DNA of 31,386 nt. Origin: Cellvibrionales bacterium UBA7375 (GTDB taxonomy: Bacteria > Pseudomonadota > Gammaproteobacteria > Pseudomonadales > Porticoccaceae). Below the pieces are notes generated by a model that saw only the letters and a program-made list of their open reading frames with translations, searched no databases and was not told the origin of the DNA. The first letter of the stretch is position 1, and every line of letters begins with the position of its first letter. The stretch covers positions 19,229 through 50,614 of the forward strand of contig DKNZ01000030.1 of NCBI GenBank assembly GCA_002469845.1, read 5' to 3'. The translations under genes and the position numbers were made by a program. This document shows positions 7,381 to 16,554 of the stretch, in pieces.

Positions 7381-8040
7381 ATGGAAAATATTAGAGCCAC
7401 TGTGGACAATAAAATTCAAAGTGCGCCCAAAGTTGCTATCTTTAAGAGCACTGAGAAGCGCGACGATAAATGGAGTGTCCTCCTTGTAGAGGTGGGTGCC
7501 TCACAGGATCGTCGTGCCTTTGCTCAGCTGTTTGAACATTTTGCTCCATTACTTAAAAGTTTTGCTCAAGCCAGCAAACAAGACGGTTGGTTTCCAGGTC
7601 TTGCCGAAGACTTAGTTCAAGAAGTTATGATTAAGGTTTGGCAAAAAGCAGGCGGTTATAACCCTCAAAAGGCCTCTGCTACTACATGGATCTATACCGT
7701 TGCTCGCAATTGCAGAATCGATATGCTCCGAAGAAAATGTAACACCCAGCACTTACCTTTGGAAAATGAAGATTACTGGCATGAACCTGACGAAGAAACA
7801 CCAGTTTCAATACTCAGGCATAAAAGAACTGAAGAGCATGTCAAGTTAAGCCTTGGTAAACTCCCTCGTGAGCAAGATGAAATTTTAAGAAAAGTTTATC
7901 TAGAAGGTAAATCCCATGCTGAAGCATCACAGGAATTGGATTTACCTCTAGGAACTGTTAAATCGCGAGTTAGACTAGGGTTGCAAAAATTGCAGATCCT
8001 AGTGGCTCCAGAATTTAGAGAAGAGCTAATTAATGACTAA
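7381..8040 (+). CDS. ECF RNA polymerase sigma factor (RpoE of RpoE-ChrR type)
   Basis: This 219-residue ECF sigma factor redirects RNA polymerase to stress promoters. Region 2 spans about residues 40-110, with AEDLVQEVMIKVWQKA and the -10 recognition stretch TWIYTVARNCRIDMLRR. Region 4 lies at about 150-205, with LPREQDEILRKVYLEGKSHAEA and the helix-turn-helix LPLGTVKSRVRLGLQKL. An N-terminal lead of about 38 residues precedes region 2. No clear ribosome site precedes the ATG at 7381. Its stop overlaps the next gene by 8 bases, and that gene encodes a ChrR-like anti-sigma factor. The pair therefore fits the ECF11 group, which in R. sphaeroides responds to singlet oxygen and controls photolyase and other photo-oxidative defence genes. 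The signal in this organism is inferred. Confidence 0.9.
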   Translation: MENIRATVDNKIQSAPKVAIFKSTEKRDDKWSVLLVEVGASQDRRAFAQLFEHFAPLLKSFAQASKQDGWFPGLAEDLVQEVMIKVWQKAGGYNPQKASATTWIYTVARNCRIDMLRRKCNTQHLPLENEDYWHEPDEETPVSILRHKRTEEHVKLSLGKLPREQDEILRKVYLEGKSHAEASQELDLPLGTVKSRVRLGLQKLQILVAPEFREELIND

Positions 8041-8701
8041 ATTTTTAAACCACCACCCTTCAAGAGAGATGCTAGTTGAGTTTTCAGCTGGCACCTTAGA
8101 TACCGCAACCTCTATCTGTGTCTCAGCCCATTTACATTTTTGCAAATGTTGTCGAGATGAAGTAGCTAGATTAAATGAGGTAGGTGCTCAGCTTATGGCT
8201 GATTCTTCGCCTGAGACTATTGATGATGGTCTGTTTGACAAGGTTATGGCTAAAATTGATGAGCCTCAACCCAAGGTTGAAGCTGATCCTGTGAAAAAAA
8301 TAGGTGTCAGTGGTTTTCCTGCTCATGTAAATACATTGATACAAAATGCTAATAAAACACCGGTTTGGAAACGCCTTTCTAAGTCAATGGAAGAGGCAAA
8401 GCTGTATACAGGACAAAATCAGTTTGAGGTAGCCCTTCACAAAATTTGTGCTGGCGGTGCTACTCCTAAGCATGATCACTGCGGTTTAGAGTACACCGTG
8501 GTACTAAAAGGTAGTTTTTCTGATGAGAAATCTGTGTACACAGAGGGTGATTTTATCGTTAGAGAACCCGGTGATATCCACCAGCCTATGGGTGCGAAAA
8601 ACGGTGAATGTATATGTTTATCGGCTCAAGAAGCGCCAATACGACTAACAAGCTTAATAGGTGTGTTCTTAAACCCATGGTTAAGAATTAACCCTAGCTA
8701 A
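8033..8701 (+). CDS. chrR: ChrR-family zinc anti-sigma factor with C-terminal cupin
   Basis: This 222-residue cytoplasmic protein should bind and hold the upstream ECF sigma factor until a photo-oxidative signal arrives. The N-terminal zinc anti-sigma domain has H7 plus H33xxxC37xxC40, matching the His/HxxxCxxC zinc set of R. sphaeroides ChrR. A flexible link at about 75-110 leads to a cupin domain with H147, H149, E153 and H183, the four-ligand pattern of the ChrR cupin. The gene is translationally coupled to the sigma gene: its ATG overlaps the sigma stop by 8 bases. All ligands are intact, so it is expected to work. Confidence 0.92.
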   Translation: MTKFLNHHPSREMLVEFSAGTLDTATSICVSAHLHFCKCCRDEVARLNEVGAQLMADSSPETIDDGLFDKVMAKIDEPQPKVEADPVKKIGVSGFPAHVNTLIQNANKTPVWKRLSKSMEEAKLYTGQNQFEVALHKICAGGATPKHDHCGLEYTVVLKGSFSDEKSVYTEGDFIVREPGDIHQPMGAKNGECICLSAQEAPIRLTSLIGVFLNPWLRINPS

Positions 8702-8723
8702 CGATATTTTTCTCTTTGTATTT

Positions 8724-8758
8724 AAAGACTTGACTGCGTATTCCGTGGTCTTTTTTTT
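8724..8758 (+). terminator. Rho-independent terminator after the sigma/chrR operon
   Basis: AAAGAC (8724-8729) pairs with GTCTTT (8748-8753) and runs into eight T residues (8751-8758), 22 bases past the chrR stop. It lies between the convergent chrR and hisF genes. The T run fits only plus-strand termination. The loop is long (18 bases), but the T tract is convincing. Confidence 0.65.
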
Positions 8759-8777
8759 GTGTATTTTAATCTGTGAT

Positions 8778-9554
8778 CTATTGTCTGATTAATACGCCTT
8801 GCTGAGCCAAAAAGTCCTTGGCTTCTTGAATGCTGTGTTCACCAAAGTGGAATATGCTGGCCGCTAAAACTGCATCTGCCCCACCCTTTTTAACGCCATC
8901 GACTAGGTGCTGCAAGTTGCCGACACCACCTGAGGCTATCAACGGAACTGGGATTGCATCACTTATTCTTGATGTAAGCTCTAAATCAAAACCATTTTTA
9001 GTACCATCGCGATCCATACTGGTAAGAAGAATTTCTCCAGCGCCATAATTGGCCATTTTAATCGCCCATTGTATGGCACAGATTCCCGTTGAGTTGCGCC
9101 CACCATGAGTAAATATTTCCCATCGGGGATTATCACTTTTATCAGTTTGTTTGGCATCGATCGCTACCACTATGCACTGAGAGCCAAACTTTTCGGCCGC
9201 ATCTTTAACGAACTGAGGATTTTTTATAGCTGCTGAGTTTATGGCTACTTTATCTGCGCCAGCATTTAATAGATTGCGAATATCGGATAGTTCACGAACC
9301 CCACCACCGACAGTAAGGGGTATAAATACCTCTCCTGCCATACGCTCTACGGTATGTAATGTGGTATCTCTGTCTTCATGACTGGCAGTAATATCTAGAA
9401 AGGTAATTTCATCAGCACCCTGTTCGTTGTAACGCCGCGCTACTTCCACCGGATCTCCAGCATCACGTATATCTAAAAATTGTACGCCTTTCACCACGCG
9501 GCCCTTGTCAACATCAAGGCAGGGTATCAATCGTTTGGCTAATCCTTTTGACAT
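8778..9554 (-). CDS. hisF: Imidazole glycerol phosphate synthase cyclase subunit HisF
   Basis: HisF joins HisH to convert PRFAR and ammonia into imidazole glycerol phosphate and AICAR, in histidine synthesis. The 258-residue (beta/alpha)8 barrel equals the E. coli length. It shows the catalytic aspartates in CLDVDKGRVVKG and VVAIDAK, and the phosphate-binding glycines in TVGGGV and IASGGVG. The longest frame starts at GTG 9566, but the ATG at 9554 has GAGG 6-7 bases upstream and the conserved MSKGLAKRLIPCLD start. It follows ribA by 8 bases. No other his gene is nearby, which is unusual because hisF commonly sits with hisA/hisH. Nothing suggests a non-functional copy. Confidence 0.95.
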   Translation of the reverse strand: MSKGLAKRLIPCLDVDKGRVVKGVQFLDIRDAGDPVEVARRYNEQGADEITFLDITASHEDRDTTLHTVERMAGEVFIPLTVGGGVRELSDIRNLLNAGADKVAINSAAIKNPQFVKDAAEKFGSQCIVVAIDAKQTDKSDNPRWEIFTHGGRNSTGICAIQWAIKMANYGAGEILLTSMDRDGTKNGFDLELTSRISDAIPVPLIASGGVGNLQHLVDGVKKGGADAVLAASIFHFGEHSIQEAKDFLAQQGVLIRQ

Positions 9555-9562
9555 ATTTGGCC

Positions 9563-10162
9563 TCACTCGCTGTTATCTTTAAATATATGACCGAGCTTTC
9601 CTGCTTTTGTCGACAGATATTTTACATTATGTGGGTTGCTTTCAGCTTGATGTGGAATGCGTTCAATAATATCAAAACCTAATTCTTTTAACGCTGCCAA
9701 CTTACGCGGATTATTGGTCATCAATTGTATTTTTTGAGCGCCCAGATGCTGTAGCATAGGTGCGCAGATTGAGTAATCCCGCATATCAGCACCAAAACCT
9801 AATCGCTCATTGGCTTCTACTGTATCAGCACCCTGATCTTGAAGGTTATAGGCACGTATCTTATTAACTAGCCCTATTCCTCGACCTTCTTGACGAAGGT
9901 ATAGAATCGCACCACGACCTATTTCAGCTATGCCACGCATAGCTTCCTGTAATTGCTCACCACAGTCACAACGCAAACTTCCTAACGCATCGCCCGTTAA
10001 GCATTCAGAATGAATTCTTACTGCTAGGGGCTCATCGACTGCACAGTCACCCATAGTGATGGCAATATGCTCTTTGCCTTTGAATGGATCTTCAAAACCA
10101 TGAATATCAAAAGTACCCCATTTTGTTGGCAGGGTCGAAGATTCAATAAAGCGTAGGACCAA
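9563..10162 (-). CDS. ribA: GTP cyclohydrolase II
   Basis: RibA opens GTP to 2,5-diamino-6-ribosylamino-pyrimidinone phosphate, formate and pyrophosphate, the first step of riboflavin synthesis. The zinc-binding motif HSECLTGDALGSLRCDCG has all three cysteines. RQEGRGIGLVNKIRAYNLQD is the catalytic and GTP-binding stretch. TTG at 10162 is chosen as the start: it has GGAG six bases upstream and gives a protein of 199 residues that aligns end to end with E. coli RibA up to the LPTxWG motif. A TTG four codons earlier (10174) has no ribosome site. This stand-alone copy matters because the GTP cyclohydrolase II-like half of RibBA at 17031 lacks the cysteines. Confidence 0.93.
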   Translation of the reverse strand: MVLRFIESSTLPTKWGTFDIHGFEDPFKGKEHIAITMGDCAVDEPLAVRIHSECLTGDALGSLRCDCGEQLQEAMRGIAEIGRGAILYLRQEGRGIGLVNKIRAYNLQDQGADTVEANERLGFGADMRDYSICAPMLQHLGAQKIQLMTNNPRKLAALKELGFDIIERIPHQAESNPHNVKYLSTKAGKLGHIFKDNSE

Positions 10163-10228
10163 TGGAAGCTCCAAAGTTAGTATTTAAGTCTGATATTGTA
10201 ACTCTTGGTGCAAGTTTATTCAGATTTT

Positions 10229-13200
10229 TCAATCATTCGATATTTTAGCTTTTATAAATTCTAAGGGCACGCTTAATGAGTCCTTCACATCGTAGACAAT
10301 ACGATAAAAGCAGGGTACTAAAATCAGAGTCATAGTGGTTGCAAAAACAATACCAAAGCTTAGCGAAATTGCCATTGGAATAACAAATTGAGCCTGCATA
10401 CTAGTCTCAAATAGCATGGGCAGCAATCCAACAAAGGTTGTCAGTGTAGTTAGCACGATGGCTCGAAACCTTTGCTGACCCGCCGACATAAGTGAATCTT
10501 CAATAGACATTCCGTCAGCGCGACGCCGGTTAGCAAATTCAACCAAAATAAGACTGTCATTAACCACTACCCCTGCAAGTGCAACTAGTCCCAATATGGA
10601 TAACATATTGAGTGAAATACCGAATAAGATATGGCCTACGACTGCACCTATAAATCCAAAGGGAATGACCGACATAATAACTAAGGGCTGTACATAGGAT
10701 CTTAGGGGAACTGCTAATAACCCATAGATCATAAACAATGCGGCTATAAAACCAACTGCTGTTCGCATTTTAAGTGTGTTTTCTTCTTTAGTTGAGCCAC
10801 CTAAATCAAACTCTACATCGGGATACTGTTGCAGTAATTGAGGAATATAATTGTCGATAATATCCGATACCACAATCCCTGTTTGAATTTTGGTTGGATC
10901 TATATCTGCGGTGACATTAACCGTTCGCTTTCTGTCAGTTCTGGATATAGTTGAAAGCCCCTCACCAAGTTTTATTTCGGCCACCTGACCTATGCGAATG
11001 GCCTGTCCAGTTTTGGTTCTAATTAATAAATTTTCCAGATTTGCTACTGAACCACGCTCTTCTGATGGATAGCGAACCATTACTTTTACTCGGTCTACGC
11101 CCCTTTGGATACGCTGTACTTCTTCTCCATAGAATGCCTGACGGACCTGACGCCCAACATCACCGAGACTAATTCCTAGCTGGCTGGCATAGGGTTTTAG
11201 GCTAATTTGAATTTCCTGTCCACCAGTGCCCTGTGAGTTGTAGATATCAAAAACGCCATTATATTGAGCTAATTTATTTTGAAGTTGATTACTTGCTAGG
11301 GCTAACTGTTCGGGATTAACACCACTAAGCTGCATATTAATCTTTGCTCCTCCACCGGCATTGGTGCTGGCAAAGTAACGTTGCTTTCTAACATTGGGCA
11401 ATTCACCAACCTGTTGTCGCCAGAGTTTTTCAAACTCTAGGGATGAGATACGTCTATTTTCTGAGGGTACTAGAGAAACTATAAAGGTACCGCCGGTATC
11501 TGAGCCTGCATAGAACAGTAGATGTTTAACTACACCATCGCCTTTGGGATACTGTTTGCGATAATTTTCATCAACTTTATAGGCAGCTTCTTCAATGGTA
11601 ACCAGCATTTTAGCCATATCCTTTGCTGAAGTGCCATCGTAGAGAATAACATCTGCTCGCACTGTGTCACTGGGAACATTGGGGAAAAATTCAAACCTAG
11701 CGATACCACTATTTACTGCGCCACCGGCAATAATTAATAATCCTAAGAAGAATGATATGGTTAGGTAGCGCCGCCTTATACAGCTAGCCAGAAAGGGTTG
11801 ATATTTATTAACGATAAATAATTTAAGATTTTTATCGATCTGCGTCTGCCATTTTGCAATATGTTGAAATCCTGGTTTGGGCTTGCCGCCAATTTTTAAT
11901 CCTATCAAATGTGCCGGTAAAATTAATTTTGACTCTATCAACGAGAAGATTAGGCAGAGAATAACTACCATCGCAATGGCTTCTTGAAAACCTGCCACTA
12001 CACCCCCAATAAATAGCATTGGGGCAAAGGCCGCCATGGTGGTCAATACGCCAATTGTTGAGGGTATAGCGACTTTTTGTGCCCCCGCTATAACGTGCTC
12101 CAATGAGGCTCTAAAGGTACTCTCACCAACCCCTTTTACCCCTACTTTTGCCGCTTGCTGCTGGGCTTCACTATAAATACTCTCGCCAATAACAATGGCG
12201 TCGTCCACCACGATCCCCAGCACCATAATAAAAGCAAATAGGCTTAAAACATTAACTGTGACTGGGAAGGGAGTTACAGGCATCAACCAAAAAGCGCCCA
12301 AGAAACTGACGGGTATACCAAGTAATACCCAAATACCCACCTGAATATTGAGAAATAGGGTTAAAACCACTGCTACTAATATAGCGCCCATGGCAAGATT
12401 GGATAGCATCATATCCAGTCGACCGCGCAGGTGAAATGATAGGGGTTCGAACTGCTCTATGGTTAGACCATCTACTAAACTATCAGATTTTTTTTCTATG
12501 TAATCTTTGACTGCCTCGTCTATGGCTAATAAATTTTGATTTTCTAGGGAAAATACTCCTAAAGTGACTGCAGATTCTTTATCAAAGTGAACTAGGGTAC
12601 TGGATTCTTTAAATGAATCTTTGACCACTGCGACATCCGATACCAATAGTTGAGACCCATCGGGGTTGCTGCGTAACACTATATTTTCAAATTCTTCACC
12701 AGAGTAGGCTTTACCCTGAGTGCGAACTAAGATATTGCCACTGGCGGATCGAACCATACCTGCGGGCATATCTAGCGATGAGTCACGCAATACACTAGCG
12801 ACTTCACCCAGAGTCATATTTAATTCTCTAAGTCGATCTTCTTTGACTTCAATGGCGATCTCATAGTCATCAACGCCCCAGAGAATGACTTTTTTTACCT
12901 CTGGCAATTCCAGTAATTCATCGCGAATTTCTTGACCTAAACGCTTTCTTTGAAATTCGTCTAGGGGGCCAGATACAGCAACACCGGTTACCCAACTGAT
13001 ATCTTCAAATTTACTAACGCTGGGCTTTTCAAGATCAACTGGGAAGTTAAGGATGCCACTTATGCGGTCCTCCACTCTGGCGAGCATCTCATTAATATCT
13101 TGACTGGGCTCAATATCTAGCTTAATACTTGCCAGATCACGACTAGCGGTGGAGCGCATTTCTTTGACACCACTCATCCCTTGCAAGGCAGCTTCAATTG

Positions 13201-13414
13201 GCAAAATAACACCCTTTTCTACTTCTACAGGCGCTGCTCCCGGATAAACTGCTGTCACATTAATACTGTTTCTTTCTGTTCGAGGAAACATATCCTTACT
13301 TATGGTATAGGCTGAAATAGCACCTGCCACCACAATAAAGAGCATGAGTAAATTGGCCGCAACTGGATTTTTGGCAAACCAACCAATCAATCCGTAGGAT
13401 TGAGGATCATTCAT
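10229..13414 (-). CDS. RND-family inner-membrane efflux transporter (HAE1-like)
   Basis: This 1061-residue proton-driven pump should export hydrophobic compounds through a tripartite complex. The N-terminal membrane helix follows IGWFAKNPVAANLLMLF. Two large periplasmic loops sit between TM1-2 and TM7-8, and TM4 has VLGIVVDDAIVIGESIY with the paired aspartates of the proton relay. A second MVLGIV-like stretch, LGLVALAGVVVNDSLILVEF, appears in TM10. Its ATG overlaps the adaptor gene stop by 4 bases (ATGA), so the two are coupled. No outer-membrane TolC-type gene is present here, so a shared channel encoded elsewhere is likely. Substrate is unknown. Confidence 0.92.
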   Translation of the reverse strand: MNDPQSYGLIGWFAKNPVAANLLMLFIVVAGAISAYTISKDMFPRTERNSINVTAVYPGAAPVEVEKGVILPIEAALQGMSGVKEMRSTASRDLASIKLDIEPSQDINEMLARVEDRISGILNFPVDLEKPSVSKFEDISWVTGVAVSGPLDEFQRKRLGQEIRDELLELPEVKKVILWGVDDYEIAIEVKEDRLRELNMTLGEVASVLRDSSLDMPAGMVRSASGNILVRTQGKAYSGEEFENIVLRSNPDGSQLLVSDVAVVKDSFKESSTLVHFDKESAVTLGVFSLENQNLLAIDEAVKDYIEKKSDSLVDGLTIEQFEPLSFHLRGRLDMMLSNLAMGAILVAVVLTLFLNIQVGIWVLLGIPVSFLGAFWLMPVTPFPVTVNVLSLFAFIMVLGIVVDDAIVIGESIYSEAQQQAAKVGVKGVGESTFRASLEHVIAGAQKVAIPSTIGVLTTMAAFAPMLFIGGVVAGFQEAIAMVVILCLIFSLIESKLILPAHLIGLKIGGKPKPGFQHIAKWQTQIDKNLKLFIVNKYQPFLASCIRRRYLTISFFLGLLIIAGGAVNSGIARFEFFPNVPSDTVRADVILYDGTSAKDMAKMLVTIEEAAYKVDENYRKQYPKGDGVVKHLLFYAGSDTGGTFIVSLVPSENRRISSLEFEKLWRQQVGELPNVRKQRYFASTNAGGGAKINMQLSGVNPEQLALASNQLQNKLAQYNGVFDIYNSQGTGGQEIQISLKPYASQLGISLGDVGRQVRQAFYGEEVQRIQRGVDRVKVMVRYPSEERGSVANLENLLIRTKTGQAIRIGQVAEIKLGEGLSTISRTDRKRTVNVTADIDPTKIQTGIVVSDIIDNYIPQLLQQYPDVEFDLGGSTKEENTLKMRTAVGFIAALFMIYGLLAVPLRSYVQPLVIMSVIPFGFIGAVVGHILFGISLNMLSILGLVALAGVVVNDSLILVEFANRRRADGMSIEDSLMSAGQQRFRAIVLTTLTTFVGLLPMLFETSMQAQFVIPMAISLSFGIVFATTMTLILVPCFYRIVYDVKDSLSVPLEFIKAKISND

Positions 13415-14589
13415 GGTAACTTCACCGGATTTTCGGAATTAAACGGCTTGAGTTTCATACCATTGACCATAATGCCCATGCCGCTGGTAACAATTTCAAC
13501 CTCCCCCTGCAAACCCTTATTAATGTAGTAATTGGAACGATCTTCAAATAAATAGTCGACTGCAACCAATTTTAAACGCTGGTCACCATCCACTGTTGCT
13601 ACTCGATTATTGGGACGTAAAGCATTGCGGGGCAATGGATACACATCATTGATTGTTTTACCTAACACCAAAGCTTGAACAAAACTGCCTATTAGCAATG
13701 GCATACGATCGGCACGACGTTCAATATTATAGGGGTCGGAGATTTGTGCCACTAGGTACTGGGCCCGGCTGCTCTGTTCAATGGTCCCTTCCGAGCGAAC
13801 CAACTCAGCTTGCCACGTGGCTGTTTTGCCATTCACCATACCCTGCAGTTGAACTTTATTTTTAGTCAGTGCTTGTTGATTTTCTGGGTCAGTATTCCAA
13901 CCTAATTTTAATAAGTCTTTACCGGTCATAGGGAGCCGTATTTCTGCAAAGTCTATGGCAAAGGTTTCACCTAATCTTGTACCTATGGTGACGTATTGGC
14001 CCACATCAACCTGTTTGCTTGAAACCATACCGGCATAGGGTGCGCGAATTACCGTTCTTTTTAGCTTAAGTTCAGCTTGCCTGACTTCGGCTTGAGCTTG
14101 CAATAAACGCGACTCTGCTTCAGCAAGAAATGGTGTACGTAATGCTAATACCGGTGCTTCTGCCAAAGGTCTACCGGTCATTTCCCATTCTTTTTGGGCC
14201 TGTGAAGAACGTGCCTGCTCTGAAAGCAATTGAGCTTTTGCACTGTTTAATTGGGCGTCTGCTCTCTGCTTGGCTACTTTATAATCAGCTGAATCTAGCT
14301 TGATTAATACATCACCTTTATTAAAAGTACCACCAACCACAAATTGAGGGGCCACTGTCATCACTATGCCAGAAACTTCTGAAACTAACATGGTTCTAGT
14401 TCGTGGTTGCACCGTTCCCTGGGATTTGACTTTGAGTTGAATCTGAGATTTATCTATCACTTTCGTGGTTACTGCCACTTCTCGATTGGGTGATTCGAGC
14501 GCTAGGGCATCTGGCTTTAACAGGCTCATTAGTCCTGCAATCAGGAAGGCAGCAGTAATGATAATTAATGGTAAAATTTTTGTTTTCAA
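13411..14589 (-). CDS. Periplasmic adaptor (membrane fusion protein) of the RND pump
   Basis: The 392-residue HlyD/AcrA-type adaptor links the RND pump to an outer-membrane channel. Residues 5-20 form a hydrophobic anchor or signal. The biotinyl-lipoyl-like halves are VSEVSGIVMTVAPQFVVGG near 70-90 and TVIRAPYAGMVSSKQVDVGQ near 180-200, with an alpha-helical hairpin rich in Ala, Gln and Glu between them. The start is TTG at 14589 with a GAGGG ribosome site 7 bases upstream. It lies 62 bases after pgpA and overlaps the pump gene by 4 bases. Confidence 0.9.
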   Translation of the reverse strand: MKTKILPLIIITAAFLIAGLMSLLKPDALALESPNREVAVTTKVIDKSQIQLKVKSQGTVQPRTRTMLVSEVSGIVMTVAPQFVVGGTFNKGDVLIKLDSADYKVAKQRADAQLNSAKAQLLSEQARSSQAQKEWEMTGRPLAEAPVLALRTPFLAEAESRLLQAQAEVRQAELKLKRTVIRAPYAGMVSSKQVDVGQYVTIGTRLGETFAIDFAEIRLPMTGKDLLKLGWNTDPENQQALTKNKVQLQGMVNGKTATWQAELVRSEGTIEQSSRAQYLVAQISDPYNIERRADRMPLLIGSFVQALVLGKTINDVYPLPRNALRPNNRVATVDGDQRLKLVAVDYLFEDRSNYYINKGLQGEVEIVTSGMGIMVNGMKLKPFNSENPVKLP

Positions 14590-14651
14590 CGGGTTGCCCT
14601 CTGTGGCAATTGATTTACTTATTCAGTATATAACTTTGTTACGTTTTTCCT

Positions 14652-15140
14652 TTATAAATAGCCCAAGTAGTTTATATAGTAGGCTATGCAGGCGGCACAG
14701 GCTCCAGCCACTATATCGTCGATCATAATACCTAAACCGCCATGGATATTTTTGTCCAACCAGCTAATTGGCCAAGGTTTTACAATATCAAATAAACGAA
14801 ATAACACGAAGCCACAAATAATAGATCCAAATGTCGGGGGTAGGAATGCCATAGCAATCCATAGGCCAACAAACTCATCCCATACAATGCCAGAATGGTC
14901 ATGCACGCCCATTTTTTTTGCTGCATTGCCGCATATATAGACGCCCATAACGCTTGCAATTAGGATCGCCAGCCAATAAAAGTTTACTGGTAATTGATTG
15001 AGTAATAACCATAGGGGTATTGCGGCTAGACTTCCCATGGTTCCGGGAGCCTTTGGCAGTAGACCGCTACCAAAGCCAAAAGCTAACATTAGGCTGGGTG
15101 AGCGCAGTAATTGGCTAAACTGGGGGTTGTTACTTGAAAT
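14652..15140 (-). CDS. pgpA: Phosphatidylglycerophosphatase A, probable ATT start
   Basis: PgpA removes phosphate from phosphatidylglycerophosphate to make phosphatidylglycerol at the inner membrane. The sequence carries FGFGSGLLPKAPGTMGS, IVWDEFVGLW and IMIDDIVAG, the conserved family blocks, and about four hydrophobic segments. The first ATG (15089) has no ribosome site and removes the usual N-terminal lead. In frame 17 codons upstream is ATT (15138-15140), preceded by AGGAGGG (revcomp of 15148-15154) at 7 bases. This gives 162 residues with a lead like that of E. coli PgpA. No ATG, GTG or TTG occurs in frame between this point and the upstream stop. The start then overlaps thiL by 11 bases. 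Confidence 0.85.
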   Translation of the reverse strand: MSSNNPQFSQLLRSPSLMLAFGFGSGLLPKAPGTMGSLAAIPLWLLLNQLPVNFYWLAILIASVMGVYICGNAAKKMGVHDHSGIVWDEFVGLWIAMAFLPPTFGSIICGFVLFRLFDIVKPWPISWLDKNIHGGLGIMIDDIVAGACAACIAYYINYLGYL

Positions 15141-16098
15141 GGCTGTACCCTCCTGCTGTGATAGATACTGTTTGGTTATCTATCTTTAAATAATCTTGAT
15201 TATGATCTAATGGGATCATATTGCCAATTGCATTCACATCAAAATTATTTGCGTCTGCCCATTGTTCAAATTCTACCTGTTGATTTGAGGGGACAGTAAA
15301 ACAGAGTTGATAATCGTCTCCGCCAGTTAATGCCCAATTTATACTTTGCTCTGAAAAGGCCTGCTTTATATCATCATGAATTGGTAGTGCCTGACTATTA
15401 ATCAGTGCTGTCACTTCACTGGCTTTACAAAGATGCCCAAGATCGGCTATCAATCCATCTGAAATATCAATACAGGCGCTTGCGAAGTCCCGAAGACTAA
15501 TGCCCAGATCGATTTGAGGTTGGGGCTGATAAAATCTTTTTATTAGTCGATCATTTTTTTTCAAAGTTGATTCTGTAAGCTGGTGCAGGGCTGCCGCTCC
15601 ATCGCCTAATGTGCCGCTAACATAGATAATATCGTTAGGCTTGGCGCCATTTCGACATAGGGCTTGGCCTATTGGTATTTCACCTACAACCGTAATACTT
15701 ATAGTCAGGGGCCCTGCTGTTGTATCCCCGCCAACCAGTGAAACCTGATATTGATCAGCTACTGTTGCTAATCCCTGACTAAACCCCTGCAACCACTCTG
15801 TGGAGACTAATTCTTGGGGCATAGATAGGGATAGGGTAAACCATTTTGGAGTGGCTCCCATTGCTGCCATATCACTGAGATTAACGCACAGCGCTCTGGT
15901 GGCGATTTGTTCGGCTGATGCATCGCCAGGAAAATGTACTGAGGCGACTAGGGTATCTGTAGCTATGGCAATTTGATGATCTGTTTTGTTATTTATTATT
16001 GCTGCATCATCGCCAATCCCCACAGCAACGTCCTGTTGGCTGGTTAACTCTTTGAAAAAATTAGAGATAAGCGAGAATTCGTCAATTGGTTGATTCAT
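15130..16098 (-). CDS. thiL: Thiamine-monophosphate kinase
   Basis: ThiL phosphorylates thiamine monophosphate to the active cofactor thiamine pyrophosphate with ATP. The 322-residue protein has the PurM-like fold signatures VGIGDDAAII near the N terminus, TLVASVHFPGDASAEQIATRAL, LVGGDTTAG and IDISDGLIADLGHL. It sits in the standard nusB-thiL-pgpA order, 15 bases after nusB. Its 3' end appears to hold the ribosome-binding site of pgpA. Confidence 0.95.
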   Translation of the reverse strand: MNQPIDEFSLISNFFKELTSQQDVAVGIGDDAAIINNKTDHQIAIATDTLVASVHFPGDASAEQIATRALCVNLSDMAAMGATPKWFTLSLSMPQELVSTEWLQGFSQGLATVADQYQVSLVGGDTTAGPLTISITVVGEIPIGQALCRNGAKPNDIIYVSGTLGDGAAALHQLTESTLKKNDRLIKRFYQPQPQIDLGISLRDFASACIDISDGLIADLGHLCKASEVTALINSQALPIHDDIKQAFSEQSINWALTGGDDYQLCFTVPSNQQVEFEQWADANNFDVNAIGNMIPLDHNQDYLKIDNQTVSITAGGYSHFK

Positions 16099-16113
16099 GC
16101 TTTTAGGTAGTAG

Positions 16114-16551
16114 TTATCCTTGTTTGGCGGCGATTTCCACGGCTCTACTCTGAGCAGCCACCTGATCTAGAACACCATTTATAAATTTATACGCATCTGT
16201 GGGACCAAATGTTTTAGCTAGGTTAACTCCTTCATTGATAGCTACTTTATAAGGTACCTCAATACTAAATAATAGTTCATAGGTGGAAATTCTCAATATA
16301 GCCCGAGACACTGGGTCTAACTGGTCCTGTTCACGATCTAAATGAGGTTGATAGGCTTCATCAATTTTTTCGAGATTTTTAGGAACTTCATAGAGTAAGC
16401 TTTTGAATAAATCGGTATCAACTTTACTCATATCATTTTCAGTATGGAAATTAACTTCTATAGTTTGTAAGTCAATGCCGCCCATATCCCATGAATAGAG
16501 TGCTTGAAGCGATAACTTTCTAGCCTTTTGCTTGGCTTTGGTTTTCGACAT
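16114..16551 (-). CDS. nusB: Transcription antitermination factor NusB
   Basis: NusB binds boxA RNA together with NusE (ribosomal protein S10) and helps RNA polymerase read through rRNA operons. The 145-residue helical protein shows the N-terminal KARKLSLQALYSWD and the C-terminal PYKVAINEGVNLAKTFGPTDAYKFINGVLD, both conserved in the family. It starts 3 bases after ribH, in the usual ribH-nusB arrangement. Confidence 0.95.
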   Translation of the reverse strand: MSKTKAKQKARKLSLQALYSWDMGGIDLQTIEVNFHTENDMSKVDTDLFKSLLYEVPKNLEKIDEAYQPHLDREQDQLDPVSRAILRISTYELLFSIEVPYKVAINEGVNLAKTFGPTDAYKFINGVLDQVAAQSRAVEIAAKQG

Positions 16552-16554
16552 TTA

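Noticed and set aside
10163..10228. Separate promoter for ribA-hisF
   Set aside because: TACAAT occurs, but its best -35 partner (CTGAAT, 17-base spacer) matches at only 3 of 6 positions; read-through from the RND unit is equally likely.
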